DNA of 64,000 nucleotides, taken from the NCBI GenBank assembly GCA_964057225.1, contig OZ059898.1, forward strand, positions 19,817,267 to 19,881,266, written 5' to 3'. This document shows positions 1 through 10,881 of this stretch, piece after piece; positions within the stretch are counted from its first letter, which is position 1, and every line of letters begins with the position of its first letter. A program made the translations under genes and the position numbers. This DNA is from Auanema rhodensis (lineage: Eukaryota; Nematoda; Chromadorea; Rhabditida; Rhabditidae). The notes beneath the pieces were generated by a model. The model saw nothing but the letters and a program-made list of their open reading frames with translations, ran no database searches and was not told the origin of the DNA.

Positions 1-70
1 CATTGTCCATCGTCTTTGCCTTGAAAAAAGGAATCTAAAAACATCTACTTTTTGCTAAATTATTTTGAAA

Positions 71-82
71 TTTTTCGAAAAA
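71..82. other. 12-bp palindrome TTTTTCGAAAAA
   Basis: This self-complementary palindrome sits in an A/T-tract run and extends with one asymmetry to about 19 bp. Types H, H' and M carry the CpG-to-TpG form TTTTTTGAAAAAA, which destroys it. Types Q, S and T read TTTTTCGGGAAAA instead. Confidence 0.85.
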
Positions 83-111
83 ATTTTTGTCAAAATGTTT
101 TTGGAAGCAAG

Positions 112-135
112 GTTGAGTGTACATGGAAACTCAAC
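112..135. other. Inverted repeat GTTGAGT / ACTCAAC with 10-nt loop
   Basis: The arms are at 112-118 and 129-135, around the loop GTACATGGAA. In monomers with AATGTTG (types D, P, Q, R, S, T') the stem grows to 9 bp (ATGTTGAGT with ACTCAACAT). In AATATTG monomers (types B and O) it falls to 6 bp. An alternative pairing, AGTGTA with TACACT, overlaps it. Confidence 0.8.
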
Positions 136-141
136 ATACAC

Positions 142-151
142 TAATGCATTA
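142..151. other. 10-bp palindrome TAATGCATTA
   Basis: The palindrome is perfect in monomers with GCATTA. Monomers with GCATCA (types C, D, J, P, Q, R) keep only ATGCAT. It is a recurring element of the monomer's dyad set. Confidence 0.8.
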
Positions 152-288
152 TTTTTCAAACGATCATAACTAATTTTTGTATTAAGCGTTTCTCAATGTA
201 GTATAGTGCATTCGATGCGGATTTTCAAGCTGCGTCGATCTGTGTTATCAGATTTGCGCTAGCTTAAAAATGCACCGAGATATCAACT

Positions 289-310
289 GATATAAGTTCA
301 CACTTATATC
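289..310. other. Perfect hairpin: 9-bp stem, 4-nt loop (in nearly every monomer)
   Basis: GATATAAGT at 289-297 and ACTTATATC at 302-310 are exact reverse complements separated by TCAC. The same dyad recurs in nearly every Sat1 monomer, including most diverged types. Types M and G' (for example M15 at 4915) carry T291A, which leaves one mismatch, and the terminal monomer M178 reads GATAAAAGT. Both strands read GATATAAGT, so a TATA-like element would be symmetric. The likely role is structural (cruciform or protein dyad); this is inferred. Confidence 0.9.
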
Positions 311-334
311 CTCGATTTTCACCCTGAAGAATTA

Positions 335-351
335 ATTTTTTCGTTGAATAA
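335..351 (+). other. TTTTTTCGTTG box at monomer end (shared with Sat2)
   Basis: The monomer ends with TTTTTTCGTTGAATAA and the next begins CATTG. Sat2 carries GAATTATTTTTTCGTT followed by CATTG at similar spacing, while Sat1 has GAATTAATTTTTTCGTT. TTTCGTTG equals the first eight bases of the human CENP-B box consensus, and the A at box position 10 is also present. The CGGG half is absent, so this is at most half a box. Confidence 0.55.
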
Positions 352-3300
352 CATTGTCCATCGTCTTTGCCTTGAAAAAAGGAATCTAAAAACATCTACT
401 TTTTGCTAAATTATTTTGAAATTTTTCGAAAAAATTTTTGTCAAAATGTTTTTGGAAGCAATATTGAGTGTACATGGAAACTCAACATACACTAATGCAT
501 TATTTTTCAAACGATCATAACTAATTTTTGTATTAAGCGTTTCTCAATGTAGTATAGTGCACTCGATGCGGATTTTTAAGCTGCGTCGATCTGTGTTATC
601 AGATTTGCGCTAGCTTAAAAATGCACCGAGATATCAACTGATATAAGTTCACACTTATATCCTCGATTTTCACCCTGAAGAATTAATTTTTTCGTTGAAT
701 AACATTGTCCATCGTCTTTGCCTTGAAAAAAGGAATCTAAAAACATCTACTTTTTGCTAAATTATTCTGAAATTTTTCGAAAAAATTTTTGTCAAAATGT
801 TTTTGGAAGCAAGGTTGAGTGTACATGGAAACTCAACATACACTAATGCATCATTTTTCGAACAATCATAACTAATTTTTGTATTAAGCGTTTCTCAATG
901 TAATATAGTGCATTCGATGCGGATTTTTAAGCTGCGTCGATCTGTGTTATCGGATTTTCGCTAGCTTAAAAATGCACCGAGATATCAACTGATATAAGTT
1001 CACACTTATATCCTCGATTTTCACCCTGAAGAATTAATTTTTTCGTTGAATAACATTGTCCATCGTCTTTGCCTTGAAAAAAGGAATCTAAAAACATCTA
1101 CTTTTTGCTAAATTATTTTGAAATTTTTCGAAAAAATTTTTGTCAAAATGTTTTTGGAAGCAATGTTGAGTGTACATGGAAACTCAACATACACTAATGC
1201 ATCATTTTTCAAACAATCATAACTAATTTTTGTATTAAGCGTTTCTCAATGTAGTATAGTGCATTCGATGCGGATTTTTAAGCTGCGTCGATCTGTGTTA
1301 TCAGATTTGCGCTAGCTTAAAAATGCACCGAGATATCAACTGATATAAGTTCACACTTATATCCTCGATTTTCACCCTGAAGAATTAATTTTTTCGTTGA
1401 ATAACATTGTCCATCGTCTTTGCCTTGTAAAAAGGAATCTAAAAACATCTACTTTTTGCTAAATTATTCTGAAATTTTTCGAAAAAATTTTTGTCAAAAT
1501 GTTTTTGGAAGCAAGGTTGAGTGTACTTGGAAACTCAACATACCCTAATGCATTATTTTTCAAACGATCATAACTAATTTTTGTATTAAGCGTTTCTCAA
1601 TGTAGTATAGTGCATTCGATGCGGATTTTTAAGCTGCGTCGATCTGTGTTATCAGATTTGCGCTAGCTTAAAAATGCACCGAGATATCAACTGATATAAG
1701 TTCACACTTATATCCTCGATTTTCACCCTGAAGAATTAATTTTTTTGTTGAATAACATTGTCCATCGTCTTTGCCTTGTAAAAAGGAATCTAAAAACATT
1801 TACTTTTTGCTAAATTATTCTGAAATTTTTCGAAAAAATTTTTGTCAAAATGTTTTTGGAAGCAAGGTTGAGTGTACTTGGAAACTCAACATACACTAAT
1901 GCATTATTTTTCAAACGATCATAACTAATTTTTGTATTAAGCGTTTCTCAATGTAGTATAGTGCATTCGATGCGGATTTTTAAGCTGCGTCGATCTGTGT
2001 TATCAGATTTGCGCTAGCTTAAAAATGCACCGAGATATCAACTGATATAAGTTCACACTTATATCCTCGATTTTCACCCTGAAGAATTAATTTTTTCGTT
2101 GAATAACATTGTCCATCGTCTTTGCCTTGAAAAAAGGAATCTAAAAACATCTACTTTTTGCTAAATTATTTTGAAATTTTTCGAAAAAATTTTTGTCAAA
2201 ATGTTTTTGGAAGCAAGGTTGAGTGTACATGGAAACTCAACATACACTAATGCATTATTTTTCAAACGATCATAACTAATTTTTGTATTAAGCGTTTCTC
2301 AATGTAGTATAGTGCATTCGATGCGGATTTTTAAGCTGCGTCGATCTGTGTTATCAGATTTGCGCTAGCTTAAAAATGCACCGAGATATCAACTGATATA
2401 AGTTCACACTTATATCCTCGATTTTCACCCTGAAGAATTAATTTTTTCGTTGAATAACATTGTCCATCGTCTTTGCCTTGAAAAAAGAAATCTAAAAACA
2501 TTTACTTTTTGCTAAATTATTTTGAAATTTTTTGAAAAAATTTTTGTCAAAATGTTTTTGGAAGCAAGGTTGAGTGTACATGGAAACTCAACATACACTA
2601 ATGCATTATTTTTCAAACGATCATAACTAATTTTTGTATTAAGCGTTTTTCAATGTAGTATAGTGCACTCGATGCGGATTTTTAAGCTGCGTCGATCTGT
2701 GTTATCAGATTTGCGCTAGCTTAAAAATGCACCGAGATATCAACTGATATAAGTTCACACTTATATCCTCGATTTTCACCCTGAAGAATTAATTTTTTCG
2801 TTGAATAACAATGTCCATCGTCTTTGCCTTGAAAAAAGGAATCTAAAAACATCTACTTTTTGCTAAATTATTCTGAAATTTTTCGAAAAAATTTTTGTCA
2901 AAATGTTTTTGGAAGCAAGGTTGAGTGTACATGGAAACTCAACATACACTAATGCATTATTTTTCAAACGATCATAACTAATTTTTGTATTAAGCGTTTC
3001 TCAATGTAGTATAGTGCATTCGATGCGGATTTTTAAGCTGCGTCGATCTGTGTTATCAGATTTGCGCTAGCTTAAAAATGCACCGAGATATCAACTGATA
3101 TAAGTTCACACTTATATCCTCGATTTTCACCCTGAAGAATTAATTTTTTCGTTGAATAACATTGTCCATCGTCTTTGCCTTGAAAAAAGAAATCTAAAAA
3201 CATTTACTTTTTGCTAAATTATTTTGAAATTTTTTGAAAAAATTTTTGTCAAAATGTTTTTGGAAGCAAGGTTGAGTGTACATGGAAACTCAACATACAC

Positions 3301-6300
3301 TAATGCATTATTTTTCAAACGATCATAACTAATTTTTGTATTAAGCGTTTTTCAATGTAGTATAGTGCACTCGATGCGGATTTTTAAGCTGCGTCGATCT
3401 GTGTTATCAGATTTGCGCTAGCTTAAAAATGCACCGAGATATCAACTGATATAAGTTCACACTTATATCCTCGATTTTCACCCTGAAGAATTAATTTTTT
3501 CGTTGAATAACATTGTCCATCGTCTTTGCCTTGAAAAAAGGACTCTAAAAACATCTACTTTTTGCTAAATTATTTTGAAATTTTTCGAAAAAATTTTTGT
3601 CAAAATGTTTTTGGAAGCAAGGTTGAGTGTACATGGAAACTCAACATAAACTAATGCATCATTTTTCAAACGATCATAACTAATTTTTGTATTAAGCGTT
3701 TTTCAATGTAATATAGTGCATTCGATGCGGATTTTTAAGCTGCGTCGATCTGTGTTATCGGATTTTCGCTAGCTTAAAAATGCACCGAGATATCAACTGA
3801 TATAAGTTCACACTTATATCCTCGATTTTCACCCTGAAAAATTAATTTTTTCGTTGAATAACATTGTCCATCGTCTTTGCCTTGAAAAAAGGAATCTAAA
3901 AACATCTACTTTTTGCTAAATTATTTTGAAATTTTTCGAAAAAATTTTTGTCAAAATGTTTTTGGAAGCAAGGTTGAGTGTACATGGAAACTCAACATAC
4001 ACTAATGCATTATTTTTCAAACGATCATAACTAATTTTTGTATTAAGCGTTTTTCAATGTAGTATAGTGCATTCGATGCGGATTTTTAAGCTGCGTCGAT
4101 CTGTGTTATCAGATTTGCGCTAGCTTAAAAATGCACCGAGATATCAACTGATATAAGTTCACACTTATATCCTCGATTTTCACCCTGAAGAATTAATTTT
4201 TTCGTTGAATAACATTGTCCATCGTCTTTGCCTTGAAAAAAGGAATCTAAAAACATCTACTTTTTGCTAAATTATTTTGAAATTTTTCGAAAAAATTTTT
4301 GTCAAAATGTTTTTGGAAGCAAGGTTGAGTGTACATGGAAACTCAACATACACTAATGCATTATTTTTCAAACGATCATAACTAATTTTTGTATTAAGCG
4401 TTTCTCAATGTAGTATAGTGCATTCGATGCGGATTTTTAAGCTGCGTCGATCTGTGTTATCAGATTTGCGCTAGCTTAAAAATGCACCGAGATATCAACT
4501 GATATAAGTTCACACTTATATCCTCGATTTTCACCCTGAAGAATTAATTTTTTCGTTGAATAACATTGTCCATCGTCTTTGCCTTGTAAAAAGGAATCTA
4601 AAAACATCTACTTTTTGCTAAATTATTTTGAAATTTTTCGAAAAAATTTTTGTCAAAATGTTTTTGGAAGCAAGGTTGAGTGTACTTGGAAACTCAACAT
4701 ACACTAATGCATTATTTTTCAAACGATCATAACTAATTTTTGTATTAAGCGTTTCTCAATGTAGTATAGTGCATTCGATGCGGATTTTTAAGCTGCGTCG
4801 ATCTGTGTTATCAGATTTGCGCTAGCTTAAAAATGCACCGAGATATCAACTGATATAAGTTCACACTTATATCCTCGATTTTCACCCTGAAGAATTAATT
4901 TTTTCGTTGAATAACATTGTCCATCGTCTTTGCCTTGAAAAAAGGAATCTAAAAACATTTACTTTTTGCTAAATTATTTTGAAATTTTTTGAAAAAATTT
5001 TTGTCAAAATGTTTTTGGAAGCAAGGTTGAGTGTACATGGAAACTCAACATACACTAATGCATTATTTTTCAAACGATCATAACTAATTTTTGTATTAAG
5101 CGTTTTTCAATGTAGTATAGTGCACTCGATGCGGATTTTTAAGCTGCGTCGATCTGTGTTATCAGATTTGCGCTAGCTTAAAAATGCACCGAGATATCAA
5201 CTGAAATAAGTTCACACTTATATCCTCGATTTTCACCCTGAAGAATTAATTTTTTCGTTGAATAACATTGTCCATCGTCTTTGCCTTGAAAAAAGGAATC
5301 TAAAAACATCTACTTTTTGCTAAATTATTTTGAAATTTTTCGAAAAAATTTTTGTCAAAATGTTTTTGGAAGCAATATTGAGTGTACATGGAAACTCAAC
5401 ATACACTAATGCATTATTTTTCAAACGATCATAACTAATTTTTGTATTAAGCGTTTCTCAATGTAGTATAGTGCACTCGATGCGGATTTTTAAGCTGCGT
5501 CGATCTGTGTTATCAGATTTGCGCTAGCTTAAAAATGCACCGAGATATCAACTGATATAAGTTCACACTTATATCCTCGATTTTCACCCTGAAGAATTAA
5601 TTTTTTCGTTGAATAACAATGTCCATCGTCTTTGCCTTGAAAAAAGGAATCTAAAAACATCTACTTTTTGCTAAATTATTCTGAAATTTTTCGAAAAAAT
5701 TTTTGTCAAAATGTTTTTGGAAGCAAGGTTGAGTGTACATGGAAACTCAACATACACTAATGCATCATTTTTCGAACAATCATAACTAATTTTTGTATTA
5801 AGCGTTTCTCAATGTAATATAGTGCATTCGATGCGGATTTTTAAGCTGCGTCGATCTGTGTTATCGGATTTTCGCTAGCTTAAAAATGCACCGAGATATC
5901 AACTGATATAAGTTCACACTTATATCCTCGATTTTCACCCTGAAGAATTAATTTTTTCGTTGAATAACATTGTCCATCGTCTTTGCCTTGAAAAAAGGAA
6001 TCTAAAAACATCTACTTTTTGCTAAATTATTTTGAAATTTTTCGAAAAAATTTTTGTCAAAATGTTTTTGGAAGCAATGTTGAGTGTACATGGAAACTCA
6101 ACATACACTAATGCATCATTTTTCAAACAATCATAACTAATTTTTGTATTAAGCGTTTCTCAATGTAATATAGTGCATTCGATGCGGATTTTTAAGCTGC
6201 GTCGATCTGTGTTATCGGATTTTCGCTAGCTTAAAAATGCACCGAGATATCAACTGATATAAGTTCACACTTATATCCTCGATTTTCACCCTGAAGAATT

Positions 6301-6318
6301 AATTTTTTCGTTGAATAA

Positions 6319-8424
6319 CATTGTCCATCGTCTTTGCCTTGAAAAAAGGAATCTAAAAACATTTACTTTTTGCTAAATTATTTTGAAATTTTTTGAAAAA
6401 ATTTTTGTCAAAATGTTTTTGGAAGCAAGGTTGAGTGTACATGGAAACTCAACATACACTAATGCATTATTTTTCAAACGATCATAACTAATTTTTGTAT
6501 TAAGCGTTTTTCAATGTAGTATAGTGCACTCGATGCGGATTTTTAAGCTGCGTCGATCTGTGTTATCAGATTTGCGCTAGCTTAAAAATGCACCGAGATA
6601 TCAACTGAAATAAGTTCACACTTATATCCTCGATTTTCACCCTGAAGAATTAATTTTTTCGTTGAATAACATTGTCCATCGTCTTTGCCTTGAAAAAAGG
6701 AATCTAAAAACATCTACTTTTTGCTAAATTATTTTGAAATTTTTCGAAAAAATTTTTGTCAAAATGTTTTTGGAAGCAAGGTTGAGTGTACATGGAAACT
6801 CAACATACACTAATGCATTATTTTTCAAACGATCATAACTAATTTTTGTATTAAGCGTTTCTCAATGTAGTATAGTGCATTCGATGCGGATTTTCAAGCT
6901 GCGTCGATCTGTGTTATCAGATTTGCGCTAGCTTAAAAATGCACCGAGATATCAACTGATATAAGTTCACACTTATATCCTCGATTTTCACCCTGAAGAA
7001 TTAATTTTTTCGTTGAATAACATTGTCCATCGTCTTTGCCTTGAAAAAAGGAATCTAAAAACATTTACTTTTTGCTAAATTATTTTGAAATTTTTTGAAA
7101 AAATTTTTGTCAAAATGTTTTTGGAAGCAAGGTTGAGTGTACATGGAAACTCAACATACACTAATGCATTATTTTTCAAACGATCATAACTAATTTTTGT
7201 ATTAAGCGTTTTTCAATGTAGTATAGTGCACTCGATGCGGATTTTTAAGCTGCGTCGATCTGTGTTATCAGATTTGCGCTAGCTTAAAAATGCACCGAGA
7301 TATCAACTGAAATAAGTTCACACTTATATCCTCGATTTTCACCCTGAAGAATTAATTTTTTCGTTGAATAACATTGTCCATCGTCTTTGCCTTGAAAAAA
7401 GGAATCTAAAAACATCTACTTTTTGCTAAATTATTTTGAAATTTTTCGAAAAAATTTTTGTCAAAATGTTTTTGGAAGCAAGGTTGAGTGTACATGGAAA
7501 CTCAACATACACTAATGCATTATTTTTCAAACGATCATAACTAATTTTTGTATTAAGCGTTTCTCAATGTAGTATAGTGCATTCGATGCGGATTTTCAAG
7601 CTGCGTCGATCTGTGTTATCAGATTTGCGCTAGCTTAAAAATGCACCGAGATATCAACTGATATAAGTTCACACTTATATCCTCGATTTTCACCCTGAAG
7701 AATTAATTTTTTCGTTGAATAACATTGTCCATCGTCTTTGCCTTGAAAAAAGGAATCTAAAAACATTTACTTTTTGCTAAATTATTTTGAAATTTTTTGA
7801 AAAAATTTTTGTCAAAATGTTTTTGGAAGCAAGGTTGAGTGTACATGGAAACTCAACATACACTAATGCATTATTTTTCAAACGATCATAACTAATTTTT
7901 GTATTAAGCGTTTTTCAATGTAGTATAGTGCACTCGATGCGGATTTTTAAGCTGCGTCGATCTGTGTTATCAGATTTGCGCTAGCTTAAAAATGCACCGA
8001 GATATCAACTGAAATAAGTTCACACTTATATCCTCGATTTTCACCCTGAAGAATTAATTTTTTCGTTGAATAACATTGTCCATCGTCTTTGCCTTGAAAA
8101 AAGGAATCTAAAAACATCTACTTTTTGCTAAATTATTTTGAAATTTTTCGAAAAAATTTTTGTCAAAATGTTTTTGGAAGCAAGGTTGAGTGTACATGGA
8201 AACTCAACATACACTAATGCATTATTTTTCAAACGATCATAACTAATTTTTGTATTAAGCGTTTCTCAATGTAGTATAGTGCATTCGATGCGGATTTTCA
8301 AGCTGCGTCGATCTGTGTTATCAGATTTGCGCTAGCTTAAAAATGCACCGAGATATCAACTGATATAAGTTCACACTTATATCCTCGATTTTCACCCTGA
8401 AGAATTAATTTTTTCGTTGAATAA
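6319..8424. repeat. Three tandem M-A dimers (702-bp HOR)
   Basis: Monomers 6319, 6670, 7021, 7372, 7723 and 8074 alternate between type M (45T, 76T, 192T, 211C, 291A) and type A (226C). This gives a 702-bp dimeric repeat, amplified locally. The same three dimers appear in the duplicate at 26676-28781. Confidence 0.85.
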
Positions 8425-10881
8425 CATTGTCCATCGTCTTTGCCTTGAAAAAAGGAATCTAAAAACATCTACTTTTTGCTAAATTATTTTGAAATTTTTC
8501 GAAAAAATTTTTGTCAAAATGTTTTTGGAAGCAATATTGAGTGTACATGGAAACTCAACATACACTAATGCATTATTTTTCAAACGATCATAACTAATTT
8601 TTGTATTAAGCGTTTCTCAATGTAGTATAGTGCACTCGATGCGGATTTTTAAGCTGCGTCGATCTGTGTTATCAGATTTGCGCTAGCTTAAAAATGCACC
8701 GAGATATCAACTGATATAAGTTCACACTTATATCCTCGATTTTCACCCTGAAGAATTAATTTTTTCGTTGAATAACATTGTCCATCGTCTTTGCCTTGAA
8801 AAAAGGAATCTAAAAACATCTACTTTTTGCTAAATTATTTTGAAATTTTTCGAAAAAATTTTTGTCAAAATGTTTTTGGAAGCAAGGTTGAGTGTACATG
8901 GAAACTCAACATACACTAATGCATTATTTTTCAAACGATCATAACTAATTTTTGTATTAAGCGTTTCTCAATGTAGTATAGTGCATTCGATGCGGATTTT
9001 CAAGCTGCGTCGATCTGTGTTATCAGATTTGCGCTAGCTTAAAAATGCACCGAGATATCAACTGATATAAGTTCACACTTATATCCTCGATTTTCACCCT
9101 GAAGAATTAATTTTTTCGTTGAATAACATTGTCCATCGTCTTTGCCTTGAAAAAAGGAATCTAAAAACATCTACTTTTTGCTAAATTATTTTGAAATTTT
9201 TCGAAAAAATTTTTGTCAAAATGTTTTTGGAAGCAATATTGAGTGTACATGGAAACTCAACATACACTAATGCATTATTTTTCAAACGATCATAACTAAT
9301 TTTTGTATTAAGCGTTTTTCAATGTAGTATAGTGCACTCGATGCGGATTTTTAAGCTGCGTCGATCTGTGTTATCAGATTTGCGCTAGCTTAAAAATGCA
9401 CCGAGATATCAACTGAAATAAGTTCACACTTATATCCTCGATTTTCACCCTGAAGAATTAATTTTTTCGTTGAATAACATTGTCCATCGTCTTTGCCTTG
9501 AAAAAAGGAATCTAAAAACATCTACTTTTTGCTAAATTATTTTGAAATTTTTCGAAAAAATTTTTGTCAAAATGTTTTTGGAAGCAAGGTTGAGTGTACA
9601 TGGAAACTCAACATACACTAATGCATTATTTTTCAAACGATCATAACTAATTTTTGTATTAAGCGTTTCTCAATGTAGTATAGTGCATTCGATGCGGATT
9701 TTCAAGCTGCGTCGATCTGTGTTATCAGATTTGCGCTAGCTTAAAAATGCACCGAGATATCAACTGATATAAGTTCACACTTATATCCTCGATTTTCACC
9801 CTGAAGAATTAATTTTTTCGTTGAATAACATTGTCCATCGTCTTTGCCTTGAAAAAAGGAATCTAAAAACATCTACTTTTTGCTAAATTATTTTGAAATT
9901 TTTCGAAAAAATTTTTGTCAAAATGTTTTTGGAAGCAATATTGAGTGTACATGGAAACTCAACATACACTAATGCATTATTTTTCAAACGATCATAACTA
10001 ATTTTTGTATTAAGCGTTTCTCAATGTAGTATAGTGCACTCGATGCGGATTTTTAAGCTGCGTCGATCTGTGTTATCAGATTTGCGCTAGCTTAAAAATG
10101 CACCGAGATATCAACTGATATAAGTTCACACTTATATCCTCGATTTTCACCCTGAAGAATTAATTTTTTCGTTGAATAACATTGTCCATCGTCTTTGCCT
10201 TGAAAAAAGGAATCTAAAAACATCTACTTTTTGCTAAATTATTTTGAAATTTTTCGAAAAAATTTTTGTCAAAATGTTTTTGGAAGCAAGGTTGAGTGTA
10301 CATGGAAACTCAACATACACTAATGCATTATTTTTCAAACGATCATAACTAATTTTTGTATTAAGCGTTTCTCAATGTAGTATAGTGCATTCGATGCGGA
10401 TTTTCAAGCTGCGTCGATCTGTGTTATCAGATTTGCGCTAGCTTAAAAATGCACCGAGATATCAACTGATATAAGTTCACACTTATATCCTCGATTTTCA
10501 CCCTGAAGAATTAATTTTTTCGTTGAATAACATTGTCCATCGTCTTTGCCTTGAAAAAAGGAATCTAAAAACATCTACTTTTTGCTAAATTATTTTGAAA
10601 TTTTTCGAAAAAATTTTTGTCAAAATGTTTTTGGAAGCAATATTGAGTGTACATGGAAACTCAACATACACTAATGCATTATTTTTCAAACGATCATAAC
10701 TAATTTTTGTATTAAGCGTTTCTCAATGTAGTATAGTGCACTCGATGCGGATTTTTAAGCTGCGTCGATCTGTGTTATCAGATTTGCGCTAGCTTAAAAA
10801 TGCACCGAGATATCAACTGATATAAGTTCACACTTATATCCTCGATTTTCACCCTGAAGAATTAATTTTTTCGTTGAATAA
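8074..10881. repeat. Alternating A-B dimers
   Basis: The monomers starting at 8074, 8425, 8776, 9127, 9478, 9829, 10180 and 10531 read A, B, A, B/M hybrid, A, B, A, B. The repeat period is 702 bp. The duplicate after 28431 has only A B A B, so copy number changed after the large duplication. Confidence 0.82.
9127..9477. repeat. Mosaic monomer B/M (M27)
   Basis: The 5' part carries the B marker AATATTG (about 9237). The 3' part carries M markers: GTTTTTC (about 9315), CACTCG and GAAATAAG. The switch lies between about 9241 and 9314, inside one monomer, which fits crossover or conversion between B and M units. Confidence 0.8.

Larger units (their letters stand above)
1..351. repeat. Sat1 reference monomer (M1, type A)
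   Basis: This monomer serves as the map for the family. Offsets 24-102 hold a dense series of A and T tracts (24-29, 37-41, 49-53, 63-66, 71-75, 78-83, 84-88, 92-95, 98-102) spaced about 7-13 bp apart, a candidate for intrinsically curved DNA. A palindrome lies at 71-82, a hairpin dyad at 112-135, a palindrome at 142-151, a small dyad at 208-218, GCTAGC at 258-263 and a strong hairpin at 289-310. Near the end is TTTTTTCGTTG, a motif shared with Sat2. The GC-richer part is around 208-280. Type A is marked by C at offset 226. Confidence 0.95.
1..9126. repeat. HOR segment copy 1 (M1-M26)
   Basis: The type order is A B C D E F G H I H J K G L M B C' D' M A M A M A B A. The same order recurs at 20358-29483 at a constant offset of 20,357 bp. 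Rare variants are shared: GACTCT in J (3541 and 23898), CAATG in I, and TTTTTTGTTG at the end of E (about 1740 and 22097). These show a duplicated segment rather than chance ordering. Confidence 0.88.

Noticed and set aside
71-82. Hairpins and T runs as bacterial terminators
   Set aside because: There are no genes upstream, the elements recur every 351 bp, and the context is eukaryotic satellite DNA.
289-310. GATATAAG as a TATA-box promoter
   Set aside because: It is part of a symmetric hairpin in every monomer, with no associated gene or conserved start region. Transcription cannot be inferred from it.
1-351. Sat1 as a tandem dimer of two related halves of about 175 bp
   Set aside because: Comparing the halves by eye showed no consistent similarity beyond A/T tracts. 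It is kept only as a length observation.
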